From Rhizobiaceae bacterium (GTDB lineage Bacteria; Pseudomonadota; Alphaproteobacteria; Rhizobiales; Rhizobiaceae), in the NCBI GenBank assembly GCA_019635795.1, contig JAHBYV010000008.1:1-64000 (forward strand): 64,000 nt of DNA, written 5' to 3'. Under the pieces are notes generated by a model. That model saw only the letters and a list, made by a program, of their open reading frames with translations. It did not search any database and was not told the DNA's origin. Position numbers and translations under genes: made by a program. Below are positions 46,526 to 56,329 of the stretch, one piece after another; position 1 is the first letter of the stretch; each line of letters begins with the position of its first letter.

Positions 46526-46928
46526 AGTCGGAGACTTTGGCTGAACCGGCTGAAACAGACAGATTGAGTGCAGTCCGTATCGCAGAAATGCCAGCCACTG
46601 CCCACAGCGCTTCAATCGGCCAGCAATGCGGGTTTTCCGATTTACGCTTTGTCTTCAAGTAATCGCTATCCAGAAACTCAGCGAGAAATCTGGAGCCTTT
46701 AGCCTCGTTGCAAGCGCGACAGGCGGGAATCGTAAGGCACCCGCCACGATGCGCTCTGGAGATAACATGATCGCGCGTTGCCTGGCTTGGCGGCATTGAA
46801 CCTTTCCCGCACCAGCGAAACATTTCAACGCCGCAATAAGCGCACCAATTGCGGCGCTCATCTTGCCACCAGTCGCCAAGCGCCTGATAAGCAACGCGGT
46901 TGAGTGTTTCGAGACTCCTTAAATCCAT
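46503..46928 (-). CDS. HNH endonuclease-like protein
   Basis: The 141-aa protein has a compact HNH fold: CAYCG near 29, the RDHVISRAHRGG metal-binding motif near 52, and CRACNEAKG closing the zinc site near 70. It lies on the opposite strand between the MoxR/GNAT genes and the VWA gene, overlapping the GNAT end by 23 bp. Upstream is an imperfect dyad and no clear ribosome binding site. Nuclease activity is likely, role unknown. Confidence 0.8.
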   Translation of the reverse strand: MDLRSLETLNRVAYQALGDWWQDERRNWCAYCGVEMFRWCGKGSMPPSQATRDHVISRAHRGGCLTIPACRACNEAKGSRFLAEFLDSDYLKTKRKSENPHCWPIEALWAVAGISAIRTALNLSVSAGSAKVSDFKADHIL

Positions 46929-46991
46929 AGTGACCGGATATACCAGTCACGCTAAGATTCCATGGAAGTGATAGGGACAAGTTTAGCGTTT

Positions 46992-48182
46992 ATGTTCATA
47001 CCTTTTTTCCTTGAATTGAAAGCAGCGCGCGTACCAGTCTCGCTGCGCGAATATCTGACATTGCTTGAGGGTATGGAGGCCGATCTCGTCACTTATGATG
47101 TGGAAGGTTTCTATTATCTGGCGCGAGCAGCGCTGGTGAAAGACGAGCGCCATATTGACCGGTTCGACAGGGTATTCTCCCACGTGTTCCGTGGTGTTGA
47201 GGCTGTTTCGGGCGAAGGCGGAACTGATGTTGCCAATTTGCCTGAAGAGTGGCTGTGCAAACTCGCTGAAAAACACCTCACGGAGGAGGAGAAAAAGCTT
47301 GTGAAAGCGCTGGGTGGCTTTGACAAGCTGATGGAAACCCTGCGCAAGCGTCTGGAGGAACAGAAGGGTCGCCATCAGGGTGGGTCAAAGTGGATAGGCA
47401 CGGCGGGCACGTCACCATTCGGTGCCTATGGCTATAACCCCGAAGGCATCCGCATCGGGCAGGACTCGAGCCGCAATCGGCGCGCGGTCAAAGTTTGGGA
47501 CAAGCGCGAATTCAGGAATTTCGACGACACTGTGGAGCTTGGAACGCGAAACATAAAGGTAGCGCTGAAGCGCCTGCGGCGGTGGGTTCGCGACGGAGCT
47601 GCCGAGGAACTGGATCTTCCCGGAACCATCAACGCTACTGCCGAGCACGGCTATCTCGACGTGCAGACCAGACCGGAACGCCGCAACGCGGTGAAGCTGT
47701 TGATGTTTTTTGATGTCGGCGGATCGATGGACGATCATATCAAGGTTGTCGAAGAATTGTTCTCAGCAGCGAGGGCCGAGTTCCGACAGCTTGAGTTCTT
47801 CTATTTTCACAATTGCCTTTATGAAGGCGTGTGGAAGGATAACCGGCGGCGGCACACCGCAAAAATCCCGACTTTCGACGTGATGCGCAAATATGGCCAT
47901 GACTACAAGGTGGTTTTCGTCGGAGACGCTGCGATGAGTCCATATGAAATCATCACACCCGGCGGTTCAGTGGAGCACTGGAATGAGGAGGCCGGAGCCG
48001 TTTGGTTGCAGCGCGCGCTTGCACAGTGGCCGAATTCAGTATGGATCAACCCCACGCGTCAGGAGCATTGGGGCTACACCCATTCGACCAGAATGATCAG
48101 CGATATTTTCGCCAGACGCATGTATCCGCTGACGCTTGAGGGGCTGGAAAGCGCAACGCGCGAACTTTCACGCAAGCATTGA
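46992..48182 (+). CDS. VWA domain-containing protein, CoxE/ViaA-like
   Basis: Partner type for MoxR ATPases. The 396-aa protein has a helical N-terminal half with charged coiled-coil stretches (KRLEEQKGRHQGG) and a C-terminal von Willebrand A domain whose metal site reads DVGGSMDD (DxGxS in place of the classical DxSxS), with later QLEFFYFHN and VVFVGDAAMSP strands. The ATG at 46992 (MFIPFFLELK) fits the family start; an in-frame ATG at 46962 adds ten residues. It is separated from the MoxR gene by the GNAT and HNH genes. Confidence 0.9.
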   Translation: MFIPFFLELKAARVPVSLREYLTLLEGMEADLVTYDVEGFYYLARAALVKDERHIDRFDRVFSHVFRGVEAVSGEGGTDVANLPEEWLCKLAEKHLTEEEKKLVKALGGFDKLMETLRKRLEEQKGRHQGGSKWIGTAGTSPFGAYGYNPEGIRIGQDSSRNRRAVKVWDKREFRNFDDTVELGTRNIKVALKRLRRWVRDGAAEELDLPGTINATAEHGYLDVQTRPERRNAVKLLMFFDVGGSMDDHIKVVEELFSAARAEFRQLEFFYFHNCLYEGVWKDNRRRHTAKIPTFDVMRKYGHDYKVVFVGDAAMSPYEIITPGGSVEHWNEEAGAVWLQRALAQWPNSVWINPTRQEHWGYTHSTRMISDIFARRMYPLTLEGLESATRELSRKH

Positions 48183-48198
48183 TTGATTGGTAATACGA

Positions 48199-49239
48199 TC
48201 AGCCAGCCCGCTTACCGTTGCTATCGAACCAGTGCAGCTTTTCCGGGCGCGCGGTAACTGTCAGCTTCTCACCAAGCTCATGCGACGAGCGCCCTGCAAC
48301 ACGCACAACAACGCGTTGCCCTGCAGCAGCACAATAAAGAAAGCTCTCAGCCCCCACCGGCTCGACACCCTCAACTGTGGCATCTAACGCCAGGCCGTCG
48401 CCAGAGGACCTTTGCGTCACGTCAGCATCTTCCGGACGAAACCCCAATGTCGTCGCCTGTGCGGGCGCTGAAATGACGGTGCCATCGGAGAATTTAACAT
48501 CAGTCACAGGAAGCAGGTTCATGGGCGGCGCGCCGATAAAGCTGGCAACAAATGTTGATGCTGGCTTTTCGTAAATGTCGAGCGGATTGCCCAACTGCTC
48601 GACCTGTCCGGCATTCATCACAACCAGAATATCAGCAAGGGTCATAGCCTCAAGCTGATCGTGCGTGACATAAACTGACGTGACGCCCAGAGAACGTTGC
48701 AGGTTTTTGATCTCGACCCGCATTTGGCCGCGCAGCTTGGCATCGAGATTGGAAAGCGGCTCGTCGAAAAGGAAAACCTTCGGGTTGCGAACAATCGCAC
48801 GCCCCATCGCAACACGCTGACGCTGGCCGCCCGATAATTCGCGCGGACGACGTTCCAGCAAATGCGACAATTCGAGTATCTTCGCCGTTTCATGAACACG
48901 GCGCTCTATCTCATCCTTAGGCGTGCCGCGATTGCGCAGCCCGTAAGCCATGTTGTCGTAAACCTTCATATGCGGATAGAGCGCGTAGTTCTGGAACACC
49001 ATCGCAATGTCGCGCTCTGTAGGACCGATTGCGTTAACAACCTTGCCGTCGAACGCGCATGTTCCCCCGGTGATTGTTTCCAACCCGGCAATCATGCGCA
49101 GCAAGGTTGATTTTCCGCAGCCGGAAGGTCCCACCAGCACACACAGCGCCTTGTCCGGGATGGCAATGGAAACGCCTTTTACCGCCTCGACCCCGCCAGC
49201 GTAGACCTTGCGCACATCTTTGAGATCAACAGTTGCCAT
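48199..49239 (-). CDS. ugpC: sn-glycerol-3-phosphate ABC importer ATPase
   Basis: Powers uptake of glycerol-3-phosphate and its diesters. The 346-aa MalK-type subunit has Walker [10 protein letters not shown] (37-45), signature LSGGQRQR, the [11 protein letters not shown] Walker B, and a C-terminal TOBE/OB domain with GFRPEDADV. Last gene of ugpBAEC, 8 bp after ugpE. Substrate is inferred from subunit patterns and gene order. Confidence 0.94.
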   Translation of the reverse strand: MATVDLKDVRKVYAGGVEAVKGVSIAIPDKALCVLVGPSGCGKSTLLRMIAGLETITGGTCAFDGKVVNAIGPTERDIAMVFQNYALYPHMKVYDNMAYGLRNRGTPKDEIERRVHETAKILELSHLLERRPRELSGGQRQRVAMGRAIVRNPKVFLFDEPLSNLDAKLRGQMRVEIKNLQRSLGVTSVYVTHDQLEAMTLADILVVMNAGQVEQLGNPLDIYEKPASTFVASFIGAPPMNLLPVTDVKFSDGTVISAPAQATTLGFRPEDADVTQRSSGDGLALDATVEGVEPVGAESFLYCAAAGQRVVVRVAGRSSHELGEKLTVTARPEKLHWFDSNGKRAG

Positions 49240-49247
49240 TTACGCAC

Positions 49248-50129
49248 TCACTTTTCCGTCTCGACCAGACCGCGCACAAACCAGCGCTGCATAAGAACAA
49301 CAACGAGTATGGGCGGAACGATCGCGAGCATCGACGTCACCATGACCAGATGCCACTCCGTATCTGCATCGGCAAAAGAAACCATCTTCTTCAGCGCGAT
49401 GACGATCGTGTTCATCTGGTTGTCATTGGTGACTAGCAACGGCCAAAGATATTGCGTCCAGCCATAAATGAAGAGGATCACGAACAGAGCCGCGATATTG
49501 GTGCGCGACAAGGGCAGCAATATATCCTTGAAAAAGCGGAATGGCCCTGCCCCATCCACACGCGCGGCCTCGACAAGCTCACCTGGAATCGTGAGGAAGA
49601 ACTGTCGAAACAGCAGCGTTGCCGTGGCGGACGCAATGAGCGGAACGATCAACCCGGCATATGTGTCGATCATGCCCAGATCGACCATTACCTTGTATGT
49701 AGGCAGGATCCGCACTTCGACTGGCAGCATCAGGGTGATGAAGATGATCCAGAAAAATGTCATGCGCAGGGGAAAGCGGAAGAAGACAATCGCATAAGCG
49801 GACAGGATCGAGATGATGATCTTGCCGATCGCAATACCAAGCGCCACGACAGTGGTGTTGAACAGCAAGGTCGAGACAGGCACGCCGCCAATGCGCCCGA
49901 CCCCGCCGAACAAGGCTTCCGAATAGTTCTCGATAAATCGATCGCCCGGCAATAGCGGCAGGGGCGGACGAAGGATTGTTTGAAGCGAATGTGTAGAAGC
50001 AACAAAGGTATAATAGATCGGGAACGCGACAATCAGGATACCTAGTATCAGCACCGCGTGAGCGACATAGATGCCCGTCCGGGACTGCCCGATCATTAAC
50101 TTGTCACTGCCGGAAGATGGCTCAGCCAT
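49248..50129 (-). CDS. ugpE: sn-glycerol-3-phosphate ABC importer permease
   Basis: The 293-aa inner-membrane permease has six helices and the EAA loop ([23 protein letters not shown]) that contacts the ATPase. The ATG at 50129 (MAEPSSGS) has GGAAGG six bases upstream and overlaps the ugpA end by 8 bp. The [19 protein letters not shown] stretch is typical of UgpE. Confidence 0.94.
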   Translation of the reverse strand: MAEPSSGSDKLMIGQSRTGIYVAHAVLILGILIVAFPIYYTFVASTHSLQTILRPPLPLLPGDRFIENYSEALFGGVGRIGGVPVSTLLFNTTVVALGIAIGKIIISILSAYAIVFFRFPLRMTFFWIIFITLMLPVEVRILPTYKVMVDLGMIDTYAGLIVPLIASATATLLFRQFFLTIPGELVEAARVDGAGPFRFFKDILLPLSRTNIAALFVILFIYGWTQYLWPLLVTNDNQMNTIVIALKKMVSFADADTEWHLVMVTSMLAIVPPILVVVLMQRWFVRGLVETEK

Positions 50130-51006
50130 AGTGCACCTTCCTTTCGACATAGCGGAATTGCACCGCGGTCAACGCGATAACAATCACCATCAGGATTACC
50201 GATTGCGCAGCGGAGTCACCAAGGATCAGGTTGACGAACCCATCATTGTAAACCTTGTAGACCAGCGTTTCGGTTGCCTTGCCCGGCCCGCCGCCGGTGA
50301 CAGCATGAATAATTCCGAACGTATCGAAGAACGCATAAACCGTGTTCACTACGAGCAGGAAGAACGTGGTTGGCGCGAGCAGCGGGAAGACAATCGTCCA
50401 GAACCGCTTGAGTTCCCGCGCACCATCGATTGCCGCCGCCTCGATCAAGGCTTTGGGAATTGCTTGCAGTCCAGCAACGAAGAACAGGAAATTATAGCTG
50501 ATCTGCTTCCAGGCAGCGGCCATGACGACCAGCACCATTGCCTGATCACCCTTCAGCAACGGATCCCATGCAATGCCCATCCAGCGTAGCGCATAGGCAA
50601 GAGACCCGATGGATGGGTTGAAGAGAAACAGCCACAGCATACCGGCAATTGCCGGTGCGACCGCATAGGGCCATATCAGCAGCGTGCGGTAAAGATTGCG
50701 ACTGCGAACCACCTTATCCGCCATTACGGCAAGGATAAGCGCCGCAACCATCGACAACATGGCGGTTGAAATGGAGAATATCGCCGTAACTTCGATAGAG
50801 TTTATGTAGTTCGGGTCAGACAGGACCTTTTTGAAATTATCGAACCACACGAACTGTGATTTCAGTCCGAACGGGTCTTCACGCAGCATGGACTGGTAGA
50901 GAGCCTGACTTGCAGGCCAGTAGAAGAACACCAGCGTGATGGCGAGCTGCGGAGCCACCAGCAGATAGGGAAGTATCTTATTTGGAAAGACGACGCGCGG
51001 GGTCAA
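50122..51006 (-). CDS. ugpA: sn-glycerol-3-phosphate ABC importer permease
   Basis: The 294-aa permease pairs with UgpE; it has six helices and an EAA loop ([24 protein letters not shown]). The start is TTG at 51006 with AAGGAA six bases upstream; no ATG is available near it. The [24 protein letters not shown] helix is typical of UgpA. It follows ugpB by 84 bp. Confidence 0.94.
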   Translation of the reverse strand: MTPRVVFPNKILPYLLVAPQLAITLVFFYWPASQALYQSMLREDPFGLKSQFVWFDNFKKVLSDPNYINSIEVTAIFSISTAMLSMVAALILAVMADKVVRSRNLYRTLLIWPYAVAPAIAGMLWLFLFNPSIGSLAYALRWMGIAWDPLLKGDQAMVLVVMAAAWKQISYNFLFFVAGLQAIPKALIEAAAIDGARELKRFWTIVFPLLAPTTFFLLVVNTVYAFFDTFGIIHAVTGGGPGKATETLVYKVYNDGFVNLILGDSAAQSVILMVIVIALTAVQFRYVERKVHYG

Positions 51007-51090
51007 AGAGAATTCCTTGTTAGCGAGAACGCCCCCTTATCCGCCGAAGCGAACAAGGGGACGAATAAAGCATCAGGAACGACGCCGCCC

Positions 51091-52386
51091 TTACTGGGTG
51101 GCTTCCTTGATTGCAGCGTTACCGCGCTGAACAATGTTATCCATCGCTTGCTGCGCTGTTTGCTGGCCCGCCAGCATCTTTTCGTATTCTTCATTCATAA
51201 TGTCGCGAACCTGCGGCAGGTTCGGCAGACGCACGCCTTTGGAATTCTCCGTCGGCTCCTTGCCCATCATCTGCTTGATCGGGATTTCCCGCGCCGGGTT
51301 CTTTTCATAGAAGCCATCGGCCTTGGTTTTCTCATAGGCAGCAAGTGTGACGGGCAAATAGCCGGAAACCTGATGCAGCCGAGCCTGTATGTCAGTCTGT
51401 GAAAGGAAGTTGAAGAACGCGGCCACGGCCTTGTACTCCTCTTCAGACTTGCCACCGAACACCCAGAGCGACGCACCGCCGGGAATCGTATTTTGCGACT
51501 CGGTGTCATAGGGAAGCATCCCCGTGCCATAGTTCATACCCGACTTTACGATGTCACCAAGTCCACCCGACGATTCAGTGAAAATTCCGCATTCGCCAGC
51601 AAGGAAGATTTGCTTGGCCTCGGATGTGCGACCGCCATATTTGAACGTTCCATCCTTTGCGAGGTCAGCCAAAGCCTGAAAATGCTTCACGAATGGCTCA
51701 CTGTTGACCTTGAGTTCCACATTCGGACCGGCAATGCCGTTCTCCTGGGTGCCCCATTGATAATTGTTCCAGGCCGCAAAGTTTTCGGTATGGATCCAGG
51801 TCAGCCAGGTTGAGGTGAAGCCGCAAGGCGCAGCACCCGATGATTTGATCTTCTTTGCCGCGTCCCAAACCTCGCTCCAGGTCTTTGGCGGATTATCGAC
51901 ATCAAGACCCGCCTTCTGGAAAATATCCTTGTTGTAATAGAGGATCGGCGAAGATGAATTGTAGGGGAACGACAGCATCGTTCCGTCCGGCTTGGAATAA
52001 TATGCCACGATTCCGGGCAGATACTGGGACTTGTCGAACGGTTTGCCACCCATCGACAACACTTCCGCCACCGGCTTCATTGCGCCTTCGGCAGCCATCA
52101 TGGTGCCTGTTCCCGCATCGAAAACCTGAATGATGTTCGGGGCCTGCTTTGCACGGAAAGCCGCGATGCCTGCATTCAGCGTTTCGGGATAGGTGCCCTT
52201 GAACACTGGTGAAACCTTGTAGTCGCTCTGGCTTTCGTTGAACTCCTTCGAGAGCTGCTCGACAACTTCGTTGTTCGCGCCGGTCATGGCGTGCCACCAA
52301 CTGATTTCGGTGACAGCAAATGCGGAGGTGGTGGAATAGAAGGTGAAGGCAGCTGCAAAACCAGCCGCAATGCCTGTAACTTTCAT
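51091..52386 (-). CDS. ugpB: sn-glycerol-3-phosphate-binding periplasmic protein
   Basis: Captures substrate for the UgpAEC importer. The 431-aa precursor has a signal peptide (cleavage near 24, after AFA) and an extracellular solute-binding fold. UgpB-like landmarks are ISWWHAMTGANNEVVEQL, NSSSPILYYNKD and the PIKQMMGKEPTENSKG stretch. First gene of the operon; a possible Pho box lies 124-141 bp upstream. Confidence 0.95.
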   Translation of the reverse strand: MKVTGIAAGFAAAFTFYSTTSAFAVTEISWWHAMTGANNEVVEQLSKEFNESQSDYKVSPVFKGTYPETLNAGIAAFRAKQAPNIIQVFDAGTGTMMAAEGAMKPVAEVLSMGGKPFDKSQYLPGIVAYYSKPDGTMLSFPYNSSSPILYYNKDIFQKAGLDVDNPPKTWSEVWDAAKKIKSSGAAPCGFTSTWLTWIHTENFAAWNNYQWGTQENGIAGPNVELKVNSEPFVKHFQALADLAKDGTFKYGGRTSEAKQIFLAGECGIFTESSGGLGDIVKSGMNYGTGMLPYDTESQNTIPGGASLWVFGGKSEEEYKAVAAFFNFLSQTDIQARLHQVSGYLPVTLAAYEKTKADGFYEKNPAREIPIKQMMGKEPTENSKGVRLPNLPQVRDIMNEEYEKMLAGQQTAQQAMDNIVQRGNAAIKEATQ

Positions 52387-52509
52387 CGATCACTCCCTAA
52401 TCTTGTTGGGATGAGGGCAGTCCGATTGTTCAGTCAACCGCCCTGACAACCAAGGCGAGTATTCCCGTAATATGACAGTCGCACAATAACTTTGTTTCCG
52501 TTTTGTGAA

Positions 52510-52527
52510 ACATCAGTCAAATGACCG
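52510..52527 (-). promoter_or_regulatory. Possible PHO box upstream of ugpB
   Basis: On the minus strand CGGTCAT and CTGATGT are spaced 11 bases start to start, matching 10 of 14 positions of the CTGTCAT direct repeat bound by PhoB. It lies about 124 bases before ugpB. The ugp operon is phosphate-regulated in studied bacteria. The match is moderate. Confidence 0.35.
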
Positions 52528-52558
52528 ATTTTCCTCACAAAACTTGACGTAAGGGAAG

Positions 52559-53251
52559 TTAGCCGCCTAATGCTGCATCTATCAACCTGTGCGCGTCAGC
52601 GCCGGACCATTCCGCAGGTCCGTTCATACTTCCCAAAAGGCACCCGTCACCGTCGATCAAAAGAGTAACCGGCAGTCCAAGCGCCAGCCCCTGCTTCTTC
52701 AGCGTCTCGAAAATGCCGAGCGTATTGTCACGGTAATAGCTGAGCGAATGGACTCCGGTATCGGCAAGGAACTTTCGGGGCTTTGTGTCGTCCCCGGTAT
52801 CGACATTAACGGCAACGACCTCAAACCTGTCACTGCCCCTATCGCGCTGCAAGGCATCAAGCGCAGGCATTTCAGCGCGGCAAGGCGCACACCATGTTGC
52901 CCACAGGTTCAGAAGAACCGTTTTGCCAGAATGCTCTGCCATGGTCATTGGCTTGCCGTCAGGGCCGTTGAATGCGAGCGAGGAAAGAGAGCGCGAAGGG
53001 TCGGCAGGCAGCATCGCCGCGACATCGCCTTTCGCCGCCGCAATGGCTGTCCTGGAAGCTGCTTCTTTGGCTTTACAGGCAGGATCAGCCTCTGCATCCA
53101 CCGCCGTTGTTTGTATTGAAGGCGTCTGGATGTTGCGTTCCAGCCCTCCGCTGACATATACCGCGACCGCGCCGGCCGCCAGACCGGCAATCGCTGCAAG
53201 CAAAATGAGCCGCAGTGAAGGGTAAATTCTGGTCTGCTTGTCATTGGACAT
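52559..53251 (-). CDS. TlpA-like membrane-anchored thioredoxin
   Basis: Periplasmic thiol-disulfide reductase involved in cytochrome c or copper-centre assembly in relatives. The 230-aa protein has an N-terminal membrane anchor (about 15-33) and a thioredoxin fold with the active site WCAPC (C121 and C124) and the cis-proline LGLPVTLLI. GAGGA precedes the ATG at 53251. It diverges from argH across 30 bp; tlpA-argH divergence is common in this order. Confidence 0.93.
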   Translation of the reverse strand: MSNDKQTRIYPSLRLILLAAIAGLAAGAVAVYVSGGLERNIQTPSIQTTAVDAEADPACKAKEAASRTAIAAAKGDVAAMLPADPSRSLSSLAFNGPDGKPMTMAEHSGKTVLLNLWATWCAPCRAEMPALDALQRDRGSDRFEVVAVNVDTGDDTKPRKFLADTGVHSLSYYRDNTLGIFETLKKQGLALGLPVTLLIDGDGCLLGSMNGPAEWSGADAHRLIDAALGG

Positions 53252-53281
53252 GCGGAAATCCTCCGGTAGCGGGTTATATAG

Positions 53282-54682
53282 ATGAGCGACAAGAAGGCCA
53301 GCAACCAGATGTGGGGTGGACGTTTCGCCTCAGGCCCCGCAGCGATCATGGAAGCCATCAACGCTTCCATCGGGTTCGACAAGAAGCTCTACCAGCAGGA
53401 TATTCGCGGCTCTGTTGCGCATTCGCGAATGCTCGCCGAACAGGGCATCATCAGCGCCGACGACCAGAAGAAGATCGAGAATGGCCTCAATTCGATTCTG
53501 GCCGACATTGACGCCGGAAAGTTCGAGTTTTCCGCGAAACTCGAAGACATTCATATGAACGTCGAGGCACATTTGGCAGAACTGATCGGCCCTGCTGCCG
53601 GACGCCTGCACACAGCCCGCTCCCGCAACGATCAGGTGGCCGTCGATTTCCGGTTGTGGGTGAAGGAAGAAACGCAGCGCATCGCTGCTGCTCTCAAAGA
53701 ATTGATCGCAGCCTTCCTCGACCGCGCCGAAGAGCACGCCGCAACTGTCATGCCGGGCTTTACCCATTTGCAGACTGCACAGCCGGTAACGTTTGGCCAT
53801 CACTGCATGGCCTATGTGGAAATGTTTGCGCGCGATTTGTCACGCGCCCGCGACGCGGTGGAGCGCATGGACGAATGTCCGCTGGGCGCTGCGGCGCTGG
53901 CCGGAACGGGTTTCCCGATCGACCGGCATATGACGGCCAAAGCTCTTGGATTTCGCGAACCAACCCGCAACTCGCTGGACAGCGTTTCAGACCGCGATTT
54001 TGCGCTCGAATTTCTTTCACTGGCCGCGATTTGCGCGACACACCTTTCGCGCCTCGCTGAGGAGATTGTTATCTGGTCCACGCCGCAATTCGGCTTCGTG
54101 CGCCTTTCCGACAGCTACTCAACCGGCTCCTCCATCATGCCGCAAAAGAAAAACCCGGACGCGGCCGAACTCGTGCGCGCCAAGACAGGCCGGATCAATG
54201 GCCATCTCATCGGATTGCTCACGGTTATGAAGGGGCTTCCGCTCGCCTATTCCAAAGACATGCAGGAAGACAAGGAAGCCGTTTTTGACGCCGCCGAAAC
54301 GCTTGATCTGATGTTGGCAGCCATGACCGGAATGGTGCGCGACATGACGATCAACACCGCTGCCATGAAGAAAGCCGCAGGTTCAGGCTATGCGACGGCC
54401 ACCGATCTTGCCGATTGGCTGGTTCGCGCACTTGGCCTGCCCTTCCGCGAAGCGCACCATGTCACGGGACGGGCTGTCGCGCTGGCGGAAGAACGGAAAG
54501 CTCCGCTGGACAAGCTGACGCTGGAAGATTTCCGTTCAATACACGCAGGCATTACGGACGATGTCTACTCGGTGCTGACTGTGCAGAACTCGGTGAAGAG
54601 CAGAACATCCTTTGGCGGCACAGCGCCATCGGAGGTGCGCAAGCAAATTCGCCACTGGCGCAAACGCCTTTCCAAAACCTAA
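53282..54682 (+). CDS. argH: Argininosuccinate lyase
   Basis: Last step of arginine synthesis: splits argininosuccinate into arginine and fumarate. The 466-aa protein carries the fumarase/aspartase superfamily signature [12 protein letters not shown] and the [13 protein letters not shown] and [15 protein letters not shown] substrate loops. It is followed by the LptM-like lipoprotein and lysA on the same strand. Confidence 0.98.
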   Translation: MSDKKASNQMWGGRFASGPAAIMEAINASIGFDKKLYQQDIRGSVAHSRMLAEQGIISADDQKKIENGLNSILADIDAGKFEFSAKLEDIHMNVEAHLAELIGPAAGRLHTARSRNDQVAVDFRLWVKEETQRIAAALKELIAAFLDRAEEHAATVMPGFTHLQTAQPVTFGHHCMAYVEMFARDLSRARDAVERMDECPLGAAALAGTGFPIDRHMTAKALGFREPTRNSLDSVSDRDFALEFLSLAAICATHLSRLAEEIVIWSTPQFGFVRLSDSYSTGSSIMPQKKNPDAAELVRAKTGRINGHLIGLLTVMKGLPLAYSKDMQEDKEAVFDAAETLDLMLAAMTGMVRDMTINTAAMKKAAGSGYATATDLADWLVRALGLPFREAHHVTGRAVALAEERKAPLDKLTLEDFRSIHAGITDDVYSVLTVQNSVKSRTSFGGTAPSEVRKQIRHWRKRLSKT

Positions 54683-54742
54683 TGGGTGCAAAGCGCCGAA
54701 AACTCGGCTAGAAGCATCTGCGCATTGCTTAAAGGAAAGTCT

Positions 54743-54946
54743 ATGAGCAGCAGATTGGTCGCATCACTAGTGCTCATCGGGGCGTCGTTGGCCATAACCG
54801 GCTGCGGACGCAAATCGGCGCTCGATACGCCGTATCAGGCCTCACTCGATGCGCGCAAGGACGCGGAGCGCAACAAACAACCATTGCCGCCCGAGCAACC
54901 CAAACCGGTCGAAGACAGGCCGTTTATTCTCGACAAGCTGCTTTAG
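54743..54946 (+). CDS. lptM: LptM-like small lipoprotein
   Basis: The 67-aa lipoprotein has a signal peptide with a lipobox ending ITGC (Cys20) followed by GRKSALDTP, the pattern of LptM/YifL proteins (CGxKGPL). In E. coli this factor assists disulfide maturation of the LptDE lipopolysaccharide translocon and its gene sits beside a diaminopimelate gene, dapF; here lysA is next. The tail is Pro/Lys-rich. The ATG at 54743 has AAAGGAAAG upstream. The name is by motif and context. Confidence 0.8.
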   Translation: MSSRLVASLVLIGASLAITGCGRKSALDTPYQASLDARKDAERNKQPLPPEQPKPVEDRPFILDKLL

Positions 54947-54967
54947 AGCGTTTCAGGAACAATTCAC

Positions 54968-56236
54968 GTGAACCATTTCGAGTATCGGGACGGCGTTCTG
55001 CATGCGGAGGACGTTCCAGTTCCTCTGATAGCCGCTGAGGTCGGAACCCCATTCTATTGCTATTCCACGGCAACGCTCGTGCGGCACTATCGCGTGTTCA
55101 GCGAAGCATTTGCCGGACTGGATTCGCTCGTTTGCTACGCAATGAAGGCCAACTCCAATCAGGCAGTGCTGCGCACGCTGGCAAAGCTGGGAGCCGGTGC
55201 CGACGTTGTTTCGGAAGGCGAGCTGCGCCGCGCGCTGGCCGCCGGGATTCCGGCTTCGAAAATCATGTTTTCAGGCGTGGGCAAGACTGCCCGCGAGATG
55301 GATTTTGCGCTGGATGCCGGAATTCACTGCTTCAACGTGGAATCCGAGCCTGAGCTTGAATTGCTTTCGCAGCGCGCCGTTGCTTCAGGTCGAACAGCAA
55401 ACATCTCAGTGCGTATCAATCCTGATGTGGATGCAAAGACCCATAAGAAGATCGCCACCGGAAAGGCGGAAAACAAGTTCGGCATTCCCTGGCAAAGGGC
55501 AAAGGCAGTTTATGCCCACGCATCGGCGCTTCCAGGCATCAAGGCTACTGGCATAGACATGCACATCGGCAGCCAGATTACCGACTTGCAGCCGTTTGAT
55601 TCAGCGTTCGCGTTGCTGGCAGAGCTTGTTGTTACCCTGCGCAGCGACGGACACCAGATCGAGCATATTGACCTTGGTGGCGGTTTGGGTGTGCCTTACC
55701 AGTTTGACAACAGCCCGCCCCCACTGCCGGAAGAATATGCGAGCATCGTGCGCAAGCATACGACGGATCTGGGCGTGAAGGTGATCTTCGAGCCAGGCCG
55801 ACTGATTGCCGGAAATGCGGGAATTCTGGTTACGGAAGTCATCTATGTTAAGGAAGGCGAAGCAAAGAAGTTCGTGATTGTCGATGCAGCCATGAACGAT
55901 CTCATCCGCCCGACGCTTTATGAGGCCTACCACGACATACGGCCCGTGGTGCAGAACGCCGCAAGCGGTCCGCGTATTCGCGCCGACATTGTTGGGCCGG
56001 TGTGCGAAACAGGTGATTTTCTTGCGCAGGACCGCGACCTGCCCACATTGAAAACAGGCGACCTAATCGCAGTTGGCACGGCCGGAGCATATGGTGCAGT
56101 TCAGGCCAGCACATACAATACGCGGCTTCTTATCCCCGAAGTTCTGGTAGATGGCGATCGTTATCACGTCGTGCGCCCACGCCGAACTTATGAGGAGCTG
56201 ATCGGGCTGGACTCCATGCCGGATTGGCTTGAGTAA
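54968..56236 (+). CDS. lysA: Diaminopimelate decarboxylase
   Basis: Makes lysine from meso-diaminopimelate. The 422-aa fold-type III PLP enzyme has the PLP lysine K60 in YAMKANSN, the HIGSQI and GGGLGVPY phosphate-binding loops, EPGRLI, and the catalytic Cys in GPVCETGD. The start is GTG at 54968, 21 bp after the lipoprotein gene. With lysC it brackets the lysine pathway in this window. Confidence 0.97.
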   Translation: MNHFEYRDGVLHAEDVPVPLIAAEVGTPFYCYSTATLVRHYRVFSEAFAGLDSLVCYAMKANSNQAVLRTLAKLGAGADVVSEGELRRALAAGIPASKIMFSGVGKTAREMDFALDAGIHCFNVESEPELELLSQRAVASGRTANISVRINPDVDAKTHKKIATGKAENKFGIPWQRAKAVYAHASALPGIKATGIDMHIGSQITDLQPFDSAFALLAELVVTLRSDGHQIEHIDLGGGLGVPYQFDNSPPPLPEEYASIVRKHTTDLGVKVIFEPGRLIAGNAGILVTEVIYVKEGEAKKFVIVDAAMNDLIRPTLYEAYHDIRPVVQNAASGPRIRADIVGPVCETGDFLAQDRDLPTLKTGDLIAVGTAGAYGAVQASTYNTRLLIPEVLVDGDRYHVVRPRRTYEELIGLDSMPDWLE

Positions 56237-56299
56237 CTGCGTTCACGTTTACGCTATTCTGCCTCGCAAGCGCCCACATTAGTGTTATTGTTGCAAAAA

Positions 56300-56317
56300 G
56301 CGGCCCAATTGGGCCGC
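56300..56317 (-). repeat. 18-bp perfect palindrome, terminator-like on the minus strand
   Basis: GCGGCCCAATTGGGCCGC lies just before the ribosome binding site of the downstream plus-strand gene. Read on the minus strand it is followed by TTTTTGC, the layout of an intrinsic terminator facing against lysA, although no minus-strand gene is present here. Confidence 0.6.
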
Positions 56318-56329
56318 GCAGGACGCCCA

